Below the pieces are notes generated by a model. That model did not search any database. It had not been told where the DNA came from and worked only from the letters and a program-made list of their open reading frames with translations. From Thermoguttaceae bacterium (GTDB lineage: Bacteria > Planctomycetota > Planctomycetia > Pirellulales > Thermoguttaceae), in assembly GCA_017559825.1 (NCBI GenBank), contig JAFYQR010000203.1, positions 1-64,000 on the forward strand: a stretch of 64,000 bases of DNA. Reading direction: 5' to 3'. Positions 25,286 to 34,331 of the stretch are shown here, in pieces (positions within the stretch are counted from its first letter, which is position 1; every line of letters starts with the position of its first letter). The position numbers were made by a program, and so were the translations under genes.

Positions 25286-28051
25286 TTACTTGCTTTCCTT
25301 AAAGAAGAACGAGCCGGACGGAACTTCGAAAACACCGAAACCGTCGACGTCGCCGACGTATTTCGCTCCGCGCGGCGCTTCGATCTTGCCGTTTTCCAAC
25401 GACTTAGGAACGTAAATCGTCGCCGACGTGTTCGGCGGAACGACGACCGAGAGTTCGAAACCGGTCGGTTTCTTCTCCCAACTCGACTTGATTTCGCCAA
25501 CGATCGAGCGGTACGCGCCCTTGGCGAAGGTCAAATCAGTCGCGTCGACTTTCGGCGGTCGAACCGTAAATTTTTTGAACGCAACCACTTCGGAATCGCG
25601 TTGAATCCCGAGAACGTTCGAAACGTACCAAGCGACCGGGAACAAATACGAGCTGTGCATCAGCGAGTGGCCCGGACGGTCGAGTTCCCACGCTTCCCAA
25701 TACGTCGTCGCGTCGTGCGCCCGCATGAAACCCCAACTCGGGTATTCCGTTTGCTTTAGCGTCGAGTAAACCAAGTCGTCGCGGTTATTGTAACGCAGGT
25801 AACGGAAGAGGAGCCCGCCGCCGGTTATGCCCGCGCCGATATGGCCTTGGGAGTCGACGTAAATCGCTTTTTCGAGCCGTTTAACGACGCGTTCGGCGTC
25901 CGCGGCGGTCGGCGCGATTTCCGTCAAGAGCGCGAGCCCCAAAATCGCTTGCGCGTCGTCGAAATACGAGCCTTCCTCCGGCTTGAAGTATTTGGCGTTA
26001 ATCGCTTTACGAGCAGCTTCCGCTTTCGCTTCCCACTCGGCGGCGCGGTCTTCGCGACCGATAACGCGAGCGATCCTCGCGGCGGTCTTCAGGTTGAAAA
26101 CGCGATAGATGTTGTTTAAGCACAACGCTTGCGGCGTGTCGGAGTTCGGCCCGTCCGGCGCGCCCGGCCAGAGCCAGTCGCCGAGGAAGCGCCACTCGTC
26201 GCCGTATTGCTTCAACAAGTCGTTTTCGACGTGCAAGTCGAGGAACGCCAACCACTTCTCAATCATACCGAAGTTTTCTTCGAGAATGCGGACGTCGCCG
26301 TACTGCATGTAGTACGTCCACGGCAACGTGATGACGATACCGCCCCACGACGGGCCGCCGCCGCCCCAATACGTCGGCGCGGTGCAAGGCAAGCAGCCGT
26401 CCGCGTAGTCTTTTTGGCAGTCGCGCCAGTCTTCTAACCACTTATAATAGAAGGCTTCGAGCGCGTAGTTGTACATGCCGGACTCCGACGTGGCGTGCGC
26501 GTCGCCGCCGTATCCCATCCGTTCGCGTTGCGAACAGTCGACGACGTAACCGCCGACCGACAGGTTCTCGAACGTCCAGGTTCCGACGTTGTAAATCCAG
26601 TTTTGAAGGTCGTTAGACGTTTCGAAGTCGGCCGCGTCGGCGTAACCGGTGCGAACGTGCCAACCTCTAACGTCTTCCAATTTCGGCGCTTCAGTCAAAC
26701 CGTGCACGGTGATCCAACGCCCGGAGCTGTAATTGAAGCGATTTTTGAAAACGCCTTCGCCGCTCGGACCGATCACGTAAGCGCTGTTGAGTCCAAAGGT
26801 TCGCGCGTCTTGGTTGCGCTCCGAATATTCGAAACGAATTTCCGTTCCAGGTTCCCCCTTCACTTTGAACTCCGTCCAACCGGCGAAGTTGACGCCCATA
26901 TCGACGCGCCACACGTTGTCGCCCTTCATCTCGATCTTGACCGGCTTGATTTCCGCGCCGAGGATGTTGCGCTCGGTCGCTTGCGCGCTAAGTTCAAGTT
27001 TCGGCGCGAATTCCGTCGCGTTCTTCCAAGCGGAATCGTCAAAATTGGCCTTATTCCAATCGGCGTTTTCGAGGTTCGCGTCGTAACGTTCGCCGCCGAA
27101 ACGATGGAAGTTCCATTCGCCGATCAGCGAGTTCGGGCTCTTCGCCCACTTCCAAGTTTTGTCGGTAACGAGGCGCGTCGACGTTCCGTCGGCAAAACGT
27201 AAGTCCGCTTGCGCAATAACGATAGGAGTCTTCGGTTTATCCGGCGTCGCGTACTCGGAATAAACCGACCAAGAGTTTCCGAGCCAAAGCGCGACGACGT
27301 TTTTCCCTTTGCGCAACAACGGTTTAAGGTCGTAAGCAAGGTAACGGGCGCGGTACTTGTGGTTCGAAACGTTCGGCGCCAAAACCGACTCTTTGTCGAC
27401 CTGCTCGCCGTTAACGTAAACTTCGTGATAACCGACGCTTGCGACGAACATCGTCGCGCGCTCCGGAATCGAATCGAGTTCGAACGTTTTGCGCAGCCAA
27501 GGGTCGTTGCGCGTTCCGGTTTGCGGATCGAGCGTCGTCGTTTCGAGAACGCCCTTCTTATCGGCCGGAATTTCGCCCGCGCCGATCCACTTCGCCGACC
27601 ACTCTGACGCGTTGAGAAGCCCGGTCGTCCAGGTCGCGACCTCCGACGGCGCCGACATAACCCCTTCTTGATCCTTGACTTGCACCGTCCAATAGTACGT
27701 TGAATCGGATTTCAGCGCGGCGCCGTCGAAGTCGATCGGCGTCGACCGATCTGACTCAACCCAACCGCTGTCCCAAACCTTCCCGGCGCCGGCTTTCGCG
27801 TCCGCTTCGACCGCGTCGACCTTCAAGCGGTAAGCCGTTTGCGCAAGCCCGATTAGGTCGGCGTCTTTCGTTTCGAGAATCCAACCGAAACGCGGTTTTT
27901 CGGCGTCGAGACCGGTCGGATTCGTCAAATATTCGCAACGCAAATTCGTCGGAACGAGCGGCGAAACGTCGGCCGCGCGACTCGTCGACGCAAAAAACGT
28001 CGCGCCGACAAGCGTTAGCAGAAACGCGGCGCTCCAAAACGTTTTCTTCAT
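25286..28051 (-). CDS. Secreted GH78 alpha-L-rhamnosidase
   Basis: 921 residues with a signal peptide (~1-26, ending STSRAAD). Order: an N-terminal fibronectin-III-like strand domain (NLRCEYLTNPTGLDAEKPRFGW), a rhamnosidase N domain (RKTFELDSIPERATMFVASVGYHEVYVNG), a second beta domain, then the (alpha/alpha)6 catalytic domain with the GH78 hallmark VDCSQRERMGYGGDAH (around residue 505) and YWEAWELDRPGHSLMH near 800, and a C-terminal beta domain. It cleaves terminal alpha-L-rhamnose from rhamnogalacturonan, flavonoid glycosides or similar. It lies directly downstream of a GH106 gene on the same strand (155 bp), so the two rhamnosidase families are likely co-expressed. RBS GAGGAA. Confidence 0.95.
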   Translation of the reverse strand: MKKTFWSAAFLLTLVGATFFASTSRAADVSPLVPTNLRCEYLTNPTGLDAEKPRFGWILETKDADLIGLAQTAYRLKVDAVEADAKAGAGKVWDSGWVESDRSTPIDFDGAALKSDSTYYWTVQVKDQEGVMSAPSEVATWTTGLLNASEWSAKWIGAGEIPADKKGVLETTTLDPQTGTRNDPWLRKTFELDSIPERATMFVASVGYHEVYVNGEQVDKESVLAPNVSNHKYRARYLAYDLKPLLRKGKNVVALWLGNSWSVYSEYATPDKPKTPIVIAQADLRFADGTSTRLVTDKTWKWAKSPNSLIGEWNFHRFGGERYDANLENADWNKANFDDSAWKNATEFAPKLELSAQATERNILGAEIKPVKIEMKGDNVWRVDMGVNFAGWTEFKVKGEPGTEIRFEYSERNQDARTFGLNSAYVIGPSGEGVFKNRFNYSSGRWITVHGLTEAPKLEDVRGWHVRTGYADAADFETSNDLQNWIYNVGTWTFENLSVGGYVVDCSQRERMGYGGDAHATSESGMYNYALEAFYYKWLEDWRDCQKDYADGCLPCTAPTYWGGGGPSWGGIVITLPWTYYMQYGDVRILEENFGMIEKWLAFLDLHVENDLLKQYGDEWRFLGDWLWPGAPDGPNSDTPQALCLNNIYRVFNLKTAARIARVIGREDRAAEWEAKAEAARKAINAKYFKPEEGSYFDDAQAILGLALLTEIAPTAADAERVVKRLEKAIYVDSQGHIGAGITGGGLLFRYLRYNNRDDLVYSTLKQTEYPSWGFMRAHDATTYWEAWELDRPGHSLMHSSYLFPVAWYVSNVLGIQRDSEVVAFKKFTVRPPKVDATDLTFAKGAYRSIVGEIKSSWEKKPTGFELSVVVPPNTSATIYVPKSLENGKIEAPRGAKYVGDVDGFGVFEVPSGSFFFKESK

Positions 28052-28206
28052 CGCAATTCCTCTATTTTCAAGATGTTAAAGCAACGCGCCGCCCGTCGTT
28101 GCGACGAATCGACGCGCAAAATTTATTTTTAACTCGCGGTTTTACGACGCGATTCCGTCTTTTTTACCGAACGTCGCCGCTTCTTAAACCGCTGCGTCGA
28201 CTTATG

Positions 28207-31200
28207 TTAGCGCGACGACGTCGAAATCGTTACCGGCCCGAGCAAACCGGAGCGTTTCAGCGGCGAATTCGCGTTGTAACCGTTGACCGGGCACCACGTT
28301 TTGCGCTCCGCTTCCGGCAGGCTCGCGTCGCCAATCAAACGGTTGACCCAGCAGTTGACGACTTCGATTTCGACTTCGTTTTTGCCGGCTTTCGCAAAGT
28401 CTGTAATATCAAGGCGATACGGAGCCGTCCAAACGCCGCCGACGTACTCGCCGTTGACCTTCACTTTCGCCATTTCCGAAACGGCGCCAAGCGACAAGAA
28501 GACGCGCTCGCCTTCCGCGACTTTCGGCAATTCGCAAGTCGTTTTATATACGGCGGTTCCGGAGTAATATTTAATCGCCGCGTCGTCCGCTTGCGTCCAG
28601 TCGATCAGTTTGTCGAAAACGACCGGGTCTTTCGGACCGCGCGCGATTTCGCCGGAATCAAACGAAACCGTCCAAGGCCCGGCGAGCGTCGCGATTTCCT
28701 TCGTTTCGTCGGAAACCGTTTTCTTATCGCCGTTTGCGAAAACAACGAAAACGCTTTCTTGCGCCGCGAAGTCGAGCGTCGCCGTCGTTCGCCCGTTTTC
28801 CGAACGCCAAGCGTCGACGCTCGCCGTTTCGCCGGTCGTCGGGAACCAAATTTCAGGCGTTTTACCGTCGACGCGGAAGGTAATTTCGATGTTTTCGAGC
28901 GTCTTATCCGATTGATTCGCAAGGAAATAGACGTCCGAATCTTTCAAGGTTCGGCGGCAGTAAACGAGCGGCGTTCCGGTCGGAATTTCGCAGTCCGACG
29001 CGCATTTGAGTTCGGCGAAGATTTCGTCAAGCGTTAGGCCCCAAGCGATCGTTCCTTTGCCGAACTTACGCGATTTCACGGATTTACCGTCGACGTCGCC
29101 CCAAAGTTCGTCCGCCAGTTTCTTGACGTCGGCGTCGGCTTGCGGTTGATTTTGCAAACTCGGCGAGCGCAACGGTTTAGGCCCAAGAACGTAAGCGCCG
29201 TCCGCGACGAGTTGTTTGATCTTCGCGAGCAATTCCGGGCGCATCGTTTCGAGCTTCGGCAAGACGAGAACTTTGTAAGTCGTTCCGTGCGGCAGAATTA
29301 ACTCGCCGTTTTCGTTGACGCTAGTCGTTTCGCGCAAGACTTCGGCGTTGATGAAGTCGAACTGACGGCCCGCCGGGAGCGCCGGGTCGACCGCGCCCAT
29401 CATCTTCGGCGCGTCTTCGCCGATGAAGTAAGCGACGTCCGCGACGTTCAAGCCTTGTTGCAGCATGTAGTTGCAGCGTTTCAAATAATCGACGTAAAGG
29501 TCGAGCTGTTTGAACCAAGTGTTATGACGGTTGAACTCGTTGCCAAACCAAGCGTTAAAGCCCGGAACGCGTTCGTCCGGCTGCATGACGTAAAGGTGCA
29601 ACAGCGTGTTGTTGATCCCTTGCGAGAAGAAGAGGTCGGTGCGCTTCTTCATATCGACCGGGCTGCGACCGTAAGGGTTGCCCGCGCACGTGTTAGACTC
29701 GGCCCAAATCTTCGTCTTGCCGTAAGTATGCCCGCACGACGACGCAAGACGGTTCTCGACGTCGCCGAGCGTCCCTTCGCTCCAATATTCGCCGGCGATT
29801 TCGTTCGATTGGCCGCCGTATTGCAGGAATTCGCCCGGGAAGCCCCAGTGTCCGTAACATTCGAGCCAAGTTCTTTTACCTTTCGACATACTCGCGTCGC
29901 GCAACCCGCCGACGTACGAGTAAGCGACCTCGTCCGCGATGAAGCGTCGCACGTCCCAAAGGAAGCGGTCGGACGTTTCTTGGTCTTTCACAACCGTCCC
30001 AAAATAAACGGGCAAGAACGGCGACGGGTCGTAACCGAACGACTTCTCAAACTTCGCCGCAAAGTCGTCGGTGAAGTTTTGCCCGCCGACTTCGTAACTG
30101 TCGAGAACGACGGTCGAGAACGACTTGCCGTCTTCCGGCCCGAGCGTGTCGATCAGCTTGCTCATATAAGCGTCGAAGTGTTCTAAAACGCGCTCTTTGC
30201 TCATTTTATCGACTTCGTAACCGGTCGCTTCCGGGACGGCCGGCGCGTTCGTCGTTCCGGTCGGCGTCGTTCCGAAGCGCTCGACGATCCATTCGCCTTC
30301 CGGAACGTTCCAAGTCAATACGCCGTCGGAGTTTAGTTTGTCGGTCAAGTCGACGACTTTCGTCGGGTCGACGGCAAGCGACGCGTCGTCAATTTCCGGC
30401 GACGGCGCCCATTGGTACTCAGTCCACATCGGCTGCGGCGTCTCGTGCATCTTCGCGAGCGTCTTATCGTAAACGGCGGCGACTTTCGGCGCGGCGCTCA
30501 ACTCGACCGACGCGATTCCGGCGCCGTTGCGATCGCTCGTTACAACCAGTTGAAATTCGGTTGCTTGCGTCGCGTCGAAGGCGGCGACAACCGGCGCGTA
30601 CGGCATGAAGCCGACGTTGATTTCCGGGTTGTAACGGCTGATCTTGAATTCGCAAATCTTCTTCGACGCCCCGTCGATTTTCGCGAACAATTCGGCTTTT
30701 CCGGCGATCGGGCTTTCTTTGAAGCGGAGGGAAACGGCGCGAGCGGTAAACGGTTGTTCCGACTTGATTTCGATCGTCGCCGGTTTATTCGCTTGCAACT
30801 CGAAAAAGCCCTTTTCCGGCTTGCTAACGAGCGTCGCGTTGAAGTCTTTCGGCGCCGGATACGCCAAGACGCGGACGTCTTGGTATTCGTCTTTTTTCTC
30901 GCTTCTAAACTCCGGTTTCGGCAGCGTTTGCGCAAACTTCGCCGGGCCCTTAACGACCGTTTTGCTCGACGTCAAGTAACGCATTGCTTGGTCGTGCTTG
31001 ACCCAAGGCCCGCCCGATTGGCTCCAACCCGGCGAGTTGAAAATCCCCATCTCGACGTCGAGTTCGGACGCGGTCTTAAACGCCGCTCTCACCGTCTCGT
31101 ACCACTCCGGACTGAAGGTCCGCACGGCGCCGCGCGGCACGGCGTCGACGCCGATGTCGCCGATGTACGCTCGGTCGATCCCGACCGACTTCATCGCGGT

Positions 31201-31500
31201 TACGTCCTTGACGGCGCCCTCGGGGGAGAGGTTGCCGGAAAGCCAGTACCAATACGCGCCGGTGCGGACGGCCCCCTCCGGATTTTGGAAGGTTTTCAGA
31301 AGTTCGGCGCGCGCCGGATTCGTCGGAAGTTGGTTCGTTTCCGGCGGCATTTCGCGAGAAAACGTCAAATTATTCGCTCGTTCCTGCGCCCAAGCGTCGT
31401 TCGAAACGAACGAATCGAAAACGCCGCTCGCGGACGCGCCAAGGAGGGCGGCGCCGAAAAGCGCGTCGAAAAGAAGCCGTCGTCGTTTTTGTTTTAACAT
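28207..31500 (-). CDS. Secreted GH106 alpha-L-rhamnosidase
   Basis: 1097 residues with an N-terminal signal (1-~35; RRRLLFDALFGAALLGASASG). Family features are clear: an opening FQNPEGAVRTGAYWYWLSGN, then MKSVGIDRAYIGDIGV, MGIFNSPGWSQSGGPWV, a long TIM-barrel region with VLDSYEVGGQNFT and KIWAESNTCAGNPYG, and C-terminal beta domains including a galactose-binding-like jelly roll (VFLSLGAVSEMAKVKVNG, VEIEVVNCWVNRLIGD). GH106 enzymes such as Bacteroides BT0986 act on rhamnogalacturonan II and related pectin side chains. It is the first gene of a minus-strand GH106-GH78-esterase run with AAAGGAC as RBS. No SusC/SusD-type partner is nearby, as expected for planctomycetes. Confidence 0.92.
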   Translation of the reverse strand: MLKQKRRRLLFDALFGAALLGASASGVFDSFVSNDAWAQERANNLTFSREMPPETNQLPTNPARAELLKTFQNPEGAVRTGAYWYWLSGNLSPEGAVKDVTAMKSVGIDRAYIGDIGVDAVPRGAVRTFSPEWYETVRAAFKTASELDVEMGIFNSPGWSQSGGPWVKHDQAMRYLTSSKTVVKGPAKFAQTLPKPEFRSEKKDEYQDVRVLAYPAPKDFNATLVSKPEKGFFELQANKPATIEIKSEQPFTARAVSLRFKESPIAGKAELFAKIDGASKKICEFKISRYNPEINVGFMPYAPVVAAFDATQATEFQLVVTSDRNGAGIASVELSAAPKVAAVYDKTLAKMHETPQPMWTEYQWAPSPEIDDASLAVDPTKVVDLTDKLNSDGVLTWNVPEGEWIVERFGTTPTGTTNAPAVPEATGYEVDKMSKERVLEHFDAYMSKLIDTLGPEDGKSFSTVVLDSYEVGGQNFTDDFAAKFEKSFGYDPSPFLPVYFGTVVKDQETSDRFLWDVRRFIADEVAYSYVGGLRDASMSKGKRTWLECYGHWGFPGEFLQYGGQSNEIAGEYWSEGTLGDVENRLASSCGHTYGKTKIWAESNTCAGNPYGRSPVDMKKRTDLFFSQGINNTLLHLYVMQPDERVPGFNAWFGNEFNRHNTWFKQLDLYVDYLKRCNYMLQQGLNVADVAYFIGEDAPKMMGAVDPALPAGRQFDFINAEVLRETTSVNENGELILPHGTTYKVLVLPKLETMRPELLAKIKQLVADGAYVLGPKPLRSPSLQNQPQADADVKKLADELWGDVDGKSVKSRKFGKGTIAWGLTLDEIFAELKCASDCEIPTGTPLVYCRRTLKDSDVYFLANQSDKTLENIEITFRVDGKTPEIWFPTTGETASVDAWRSENGRTTATLDFAAQESVFVVFANGDKKTVSDETKEIATLAGPWTVSFDSGEIARGPKDPVVFDKLIDWTQADDAAIKYYSGTAVYKTTCELPKVAEGERVFLSLGAVSEMAKVKVNGEYVGGVWTAPYRLDITDFAKAGKNEVEIEVVNCWVNRLIGDASLPEAERKTWCPVNGYNANSPLKRSGLLGPVTISTSSR

Positions 31501-31948
31501 GCAAACGTCCTTTCTCGAACGTTTTCCGCCGAGGCGTCGCTATGAGAACGACGCGAACCAAGCCGCGCCGCCGACGCTGAATCGACGCGCTCGCCTCCGG
31601 CCGAAAACCGACTAACTAAACAAAAAGGATAAACCGCGAAAGGCGCGCCGACTTTAACGATCAAAACGCCGCGTACGCCGACGTTTCTCGCCTCGACGGC
31701 GCGATTTGCGTCATTATACCAGACGCGTCGAGGCGGCGTCCAGCGTTTTTTCCGAATTTTCTTCAAAAAATTTCGTCGCCGCTTGCGAAGCCGAAAATTT
31801 TCCGCTCAAAAAGTCGCGTCCAAGTAAAAAAACAATTGACGCGCCCGAACGCCGCCCGTATAATAAAAGGGCGAAACGGACGTTCGCCGCAACGCGCGCC
31901 CGCTTTTCCGCATTCCTTGTTCCCACGTCCAACATAAGGAACGTCCGT
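31501..31948. other. Intergenic region, 448 bp, divergent GH106 / acyltransferase
   Basis: No gene is supported. It contains the consensus plus-strand promoter at 31836-31864. A TATAAT box also lies on the minus strand (31718-31713) but no matching -35 stands 17 bp upstream of it. In-frame upstream extension of the acyltransferase to 31706 is possible but has no RBS. Confidence 0.6.
31836..31864 (+). promoter_or_regulatory. Consensus sigma70-type promoter of the HGSNAT-like gene
   Basis: TTGACG (31836-31841), exactly 17 bp, TATAAT (31859-31864). Five of six -35 and all -10 positions match consensus. The implied leader to the ATG at 31949 is ~78 nt. Confidence 0.75.
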
Positions 31949-33256
31949 ATGACGCGCTCGAATTCTGAAATCCGCTCCGAAATTCCGGCGAAAAATAACG
32001 CGAAATCGTCGGAAACTTACCCGCTTGCCGCCGAAAAGCCTAAAGCGGAGCCGAAGGTCGTTTCCAACGACGCGAAAGTTCGCGCCTCGAAACGGCTCAT
32101 GTCGCTCGACGCTTTGAGGGGCCTGAACATGCTCTTCATCGTCGGCCTCTCGGCGGTGATCGTCGACCTCTGCAACCTTTGGCCCGGCGCGGTTTCCGAC
32201 GTAATCAAAACGCAAATGACGCACGTCGATTGGAACGGAATCCGCCACCACGACACGATTTTCCCGCTCTTCCTTTTCTTGGCCGGCGCGTCCTTTCCGT
32301 TCTCGTTGGCCAAGGCGCGAGCGAATGGTCTTCCGACTTGGCGAATCGTCCTAAAGGTTGTCTTTCGTGGACTTGCGCTCGTACTTCTTGGCGTAATTTA
32401 CAACAACGGCGTCAACTTTGACTTTGCGAACTTGCGATACGGCAGCGTTCTCGGGCACATCGGGCTCGGTTGGATGTTTGCCGCGCTTCTCTTTATGTCG
32501 TTGCGTCGTCGTTGGTTAATAGCGCTTTCCGCCGTTATTTTAGTCGGTTGCTGGCTCGCGTTGGCGTTGATTCCCGCGCCGGACGTCAACCCGCCGGAAG
32601 CCTTTACGAAAGCAGCGTTTGCGGAGCGTTTTGTAAACCTGTTGACGCCGGAAAATTCGGAGTCGATTCAGAAAAACTTTTCGATGGAAGGCTCGCTCGT
32701 CGGGTACGTCGACCGAACCGTTATGCCGGGCAAACTTTACAAAAAAGTCCACGATCCGGAGGGCCTTGCGTCGACGCTTCCGGCGATCGTAACCGCGCTC
32801 CTTGGCATGCTTTTCGGCTCCGTTTTGCGTTCCGAGAAGACCGACGAACGCCTTAAAGTTTTGACGTTAATCGGTTTCGGAATCGCGTTAAGCGCCGTCG
32901 GCTGGCTCTGGAACGACGTTTTTCCGATTAACAAAAACCTTTGGAACAGTTCGTTCGTTTGCTTCGTCGGCGGTTGCTCCGCGATCGCGCTCGGCGTATT
33001 TTATTTAATCATCGACGTTTGGGGCTTACGCCGTTGGGCGTTCGCGTTTGTCGTCGTCGGCGCGAATCCGTTGGCGATTTATCTCGGTCGTAAATTTTTC
33101 GACTTAGGACACACTCGCGACTTTTTCTTTGGCGACGCGATAAACCGTTTCGTTCCGGAGACTTGCCAAACGCTCGCGACCTCGTTCGCCGGGCTTCTTG
33201 TCGGTTGGCTGATTCTCCTTTGGCTCTATCGCCGCCGAATTTACATCAAGATTTAA
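31949..33256 (+). CDS. HGSNAT-like (DUF5009/DUF1624) membrane acyltransferase
   Basis: 435 residues from the ATG at 31949, chosen because AAGGA lies 8 nt upstream and a consensus promoter precedes it. A ~50-residue charged, Ser/Lys-rich cytoplasmic N-terminus is followed by about ten to eleven membrane spans. Family motifs: SLDALRGLNMLFIVG (first span), HVDWNGIRHHDTIFPLFLFLAGASFPFS, and NPLAIYLGRKFF. Relatives include lysosomal heparan-alpha-glucosaminide N-acetyltransferase and NagX, which move acetyl groups across the membrane from acetyl-CoA to sugars. Its substrate here is unknown; acetylating or deacetylated sugars released by the neighbouring glycosidases is a speculation from context. 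Confidence 0.85.
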   Translation: MTRSNSEIRSEIPAKNNAKSSETYPLAAEKPKAEPKVVSNDAKVRASKRLMSLDALRGLNMLFIVGLSAVIVDLCNLWPGAVSDVIKTQMTHVDWNGIRHHDTIFPLFLFLAGASFPFSLAKARANGLPTWRIVLKVVFRGLALVLLGVIYNNGVNFDFANLRYGSVLGHIGLGWMFAALLFMSLRRRWLIALSAVILVGCWLALALIPAPDVNPPEAFTKAAFAERFVNLLTPENSESIQKNFSMEGSLVGYVDRTVMPGKLYKKVHDPEGLASTLPAIVTALLGMLFGSVLRSEKTDERLKVLTLIGFGIALSAVGWLWNDVFPINKNLWNSSFVCFVGGCSAIALGVFYLIIDVWGLRRWAFAFVVVGANPLAIYLGRKFFDLGHTRDFFFGDAINRFVPETCQTLATSFAGLLVGWLILLWLYRRRIYIKI

Positions 33257-33305
33257 CGCGCAACCCCTTATAAAACGTCGTTTACAGCGAAGAAAGGCTA
33301 GTAAA

Positions 33306-34331
33306 TTGACCGACGCTTGGCGCTTAAAAACGCGAACGCTTCCGCTCGACCGCCCCGTTTTGGTCGGAATTATCAATGCGACGCCCGATAGTTTTTCGGA
33401 CGGCGGGCAGTTTGCCGTCGACGCTAACGCGTTGTTCCGCGTCGACTTAAACGCCGTCGTCGACAAAGCGCGCCAACTTGTTCGCGACGGCGCGAGAATG
33501 CTCGACGTCGGCGGCGAAAGCACGCGCCCCGGTTCGGAACCCGTCGGCGAAGCTGAGGAAATTCGCCGAGTCGTTCCGGTTGTAAAAGCTTTAACCGAGG
33601 CGTTTTCCGTTCCAATTTCGATCGATACGTACCGCCCCGCCGTCGCCGACGCAGCGCTCGAGGCGGGCGCGGAAATCGTCAACGACATAAGCGGCGGTCG
33701 TTACATCGCTTCGCAAAACCGCTTTGCGGACGAAAACGAAACGAACTTCCCCGAAGAGATGGCGAGCGTTGTTCGGCGACGCGAAGCGGCCGTTGTGTTG
33801 ACGCACATGCGCGGAACGCCGCGAACGATGCAAATATCGCCGAGATACGACTTAGGCGTTTTCAACGAAGTGTTCGAGCATTTGCGCCGCCGACGCGACC
33901 GCTTCGTCGAAATCGGAGTCGAACGCGAAAAAATCGCGCTCGATCCCGGCGTCGGATTCGGAAAAACGTTCGAGCAAAATTGGGAGCTAATTCGCCGCGC
34001 CGCCGAGTTTTCCGCGCTATCGCAACCGCTTTATTACGGCTGTTCGCGCAAACGCTTTTTAACCGAAACGCTGCGTCGCGCCGACGCCGACCGTCAAACG
34101 GAAACGCCTTTAACCGATGAAACAAACCGACGTTACGAATCGTTCGAACCGGAGAGCGTCGTCGAACGCGACGTTGCGACCGCCGCGACGACGCTTTTTC
34201 TCGCCGAGCGCGGCGTTCGTATTTTCCGCGTTCACAACGTTTTCCGCAACGCCGTCGCGCTAAAATTTGCCGACGCGCTCGCCGGTTCCGCCGCTAAATT
34301 CTCGCAAAACGTCGGAAGAGACCGCCGATGA
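33306..34331 (+). CDS. folP: Dihydropteroate synthase
   Basis: 341 residues, TTG start at 33306 supported by AAAGG upstream and by the native N-terminus preceding LVGIINATPDSFSDGG. The TIM-barrel motifs are in order: GARMLDVGGESTRPGSEPV, EIVNDISGGRY, VVLTHMRGTPRTMQ, IALDPGVGFGKTFEQNW, YYGCSRKRF and the C-terminal RIFRVHNV. It condenses p-aminobenzoate with hydroxymethyldihydropterin diphosphate in folate synthesis. A ~25-residue insertion separates NDISGG from THMRG, and another charged stretch (RRADADRQTETPLTDETNRR) precedes the last strands; both are surface loops. The stop overlaps the start of the next gene by 4 bp (ATGA). Confidence 0.95.
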   Translation: MTDAWRLKTRTLPLDRPVLVGIINATPDSFSDGGQFAVDANALFRVDLNAVVDKARQLVRDGARMLDVGGESTRPGSEPVGEAEEIRRVVPVVKALTEAFSVPISIDTYRPAVADAALEAGAEIVNDISGGRYIASQNRFADENETNFPEEMASVVRRREAAVVLTHMRGTPRTMQISPRYDLGVFNEVFEHLRRRRDRFVEIGVEREKIALDPGVGFGKTFEQNWELIRRAAEFSALSQPLYYGCSRKRFLTETLRRADADRQTETPLTDETNRRYESFEPESVVERDVATAATTLFLAERGVRIFRVHNVFRNAVALKFADALAGSAAKFSQNVGRDRR

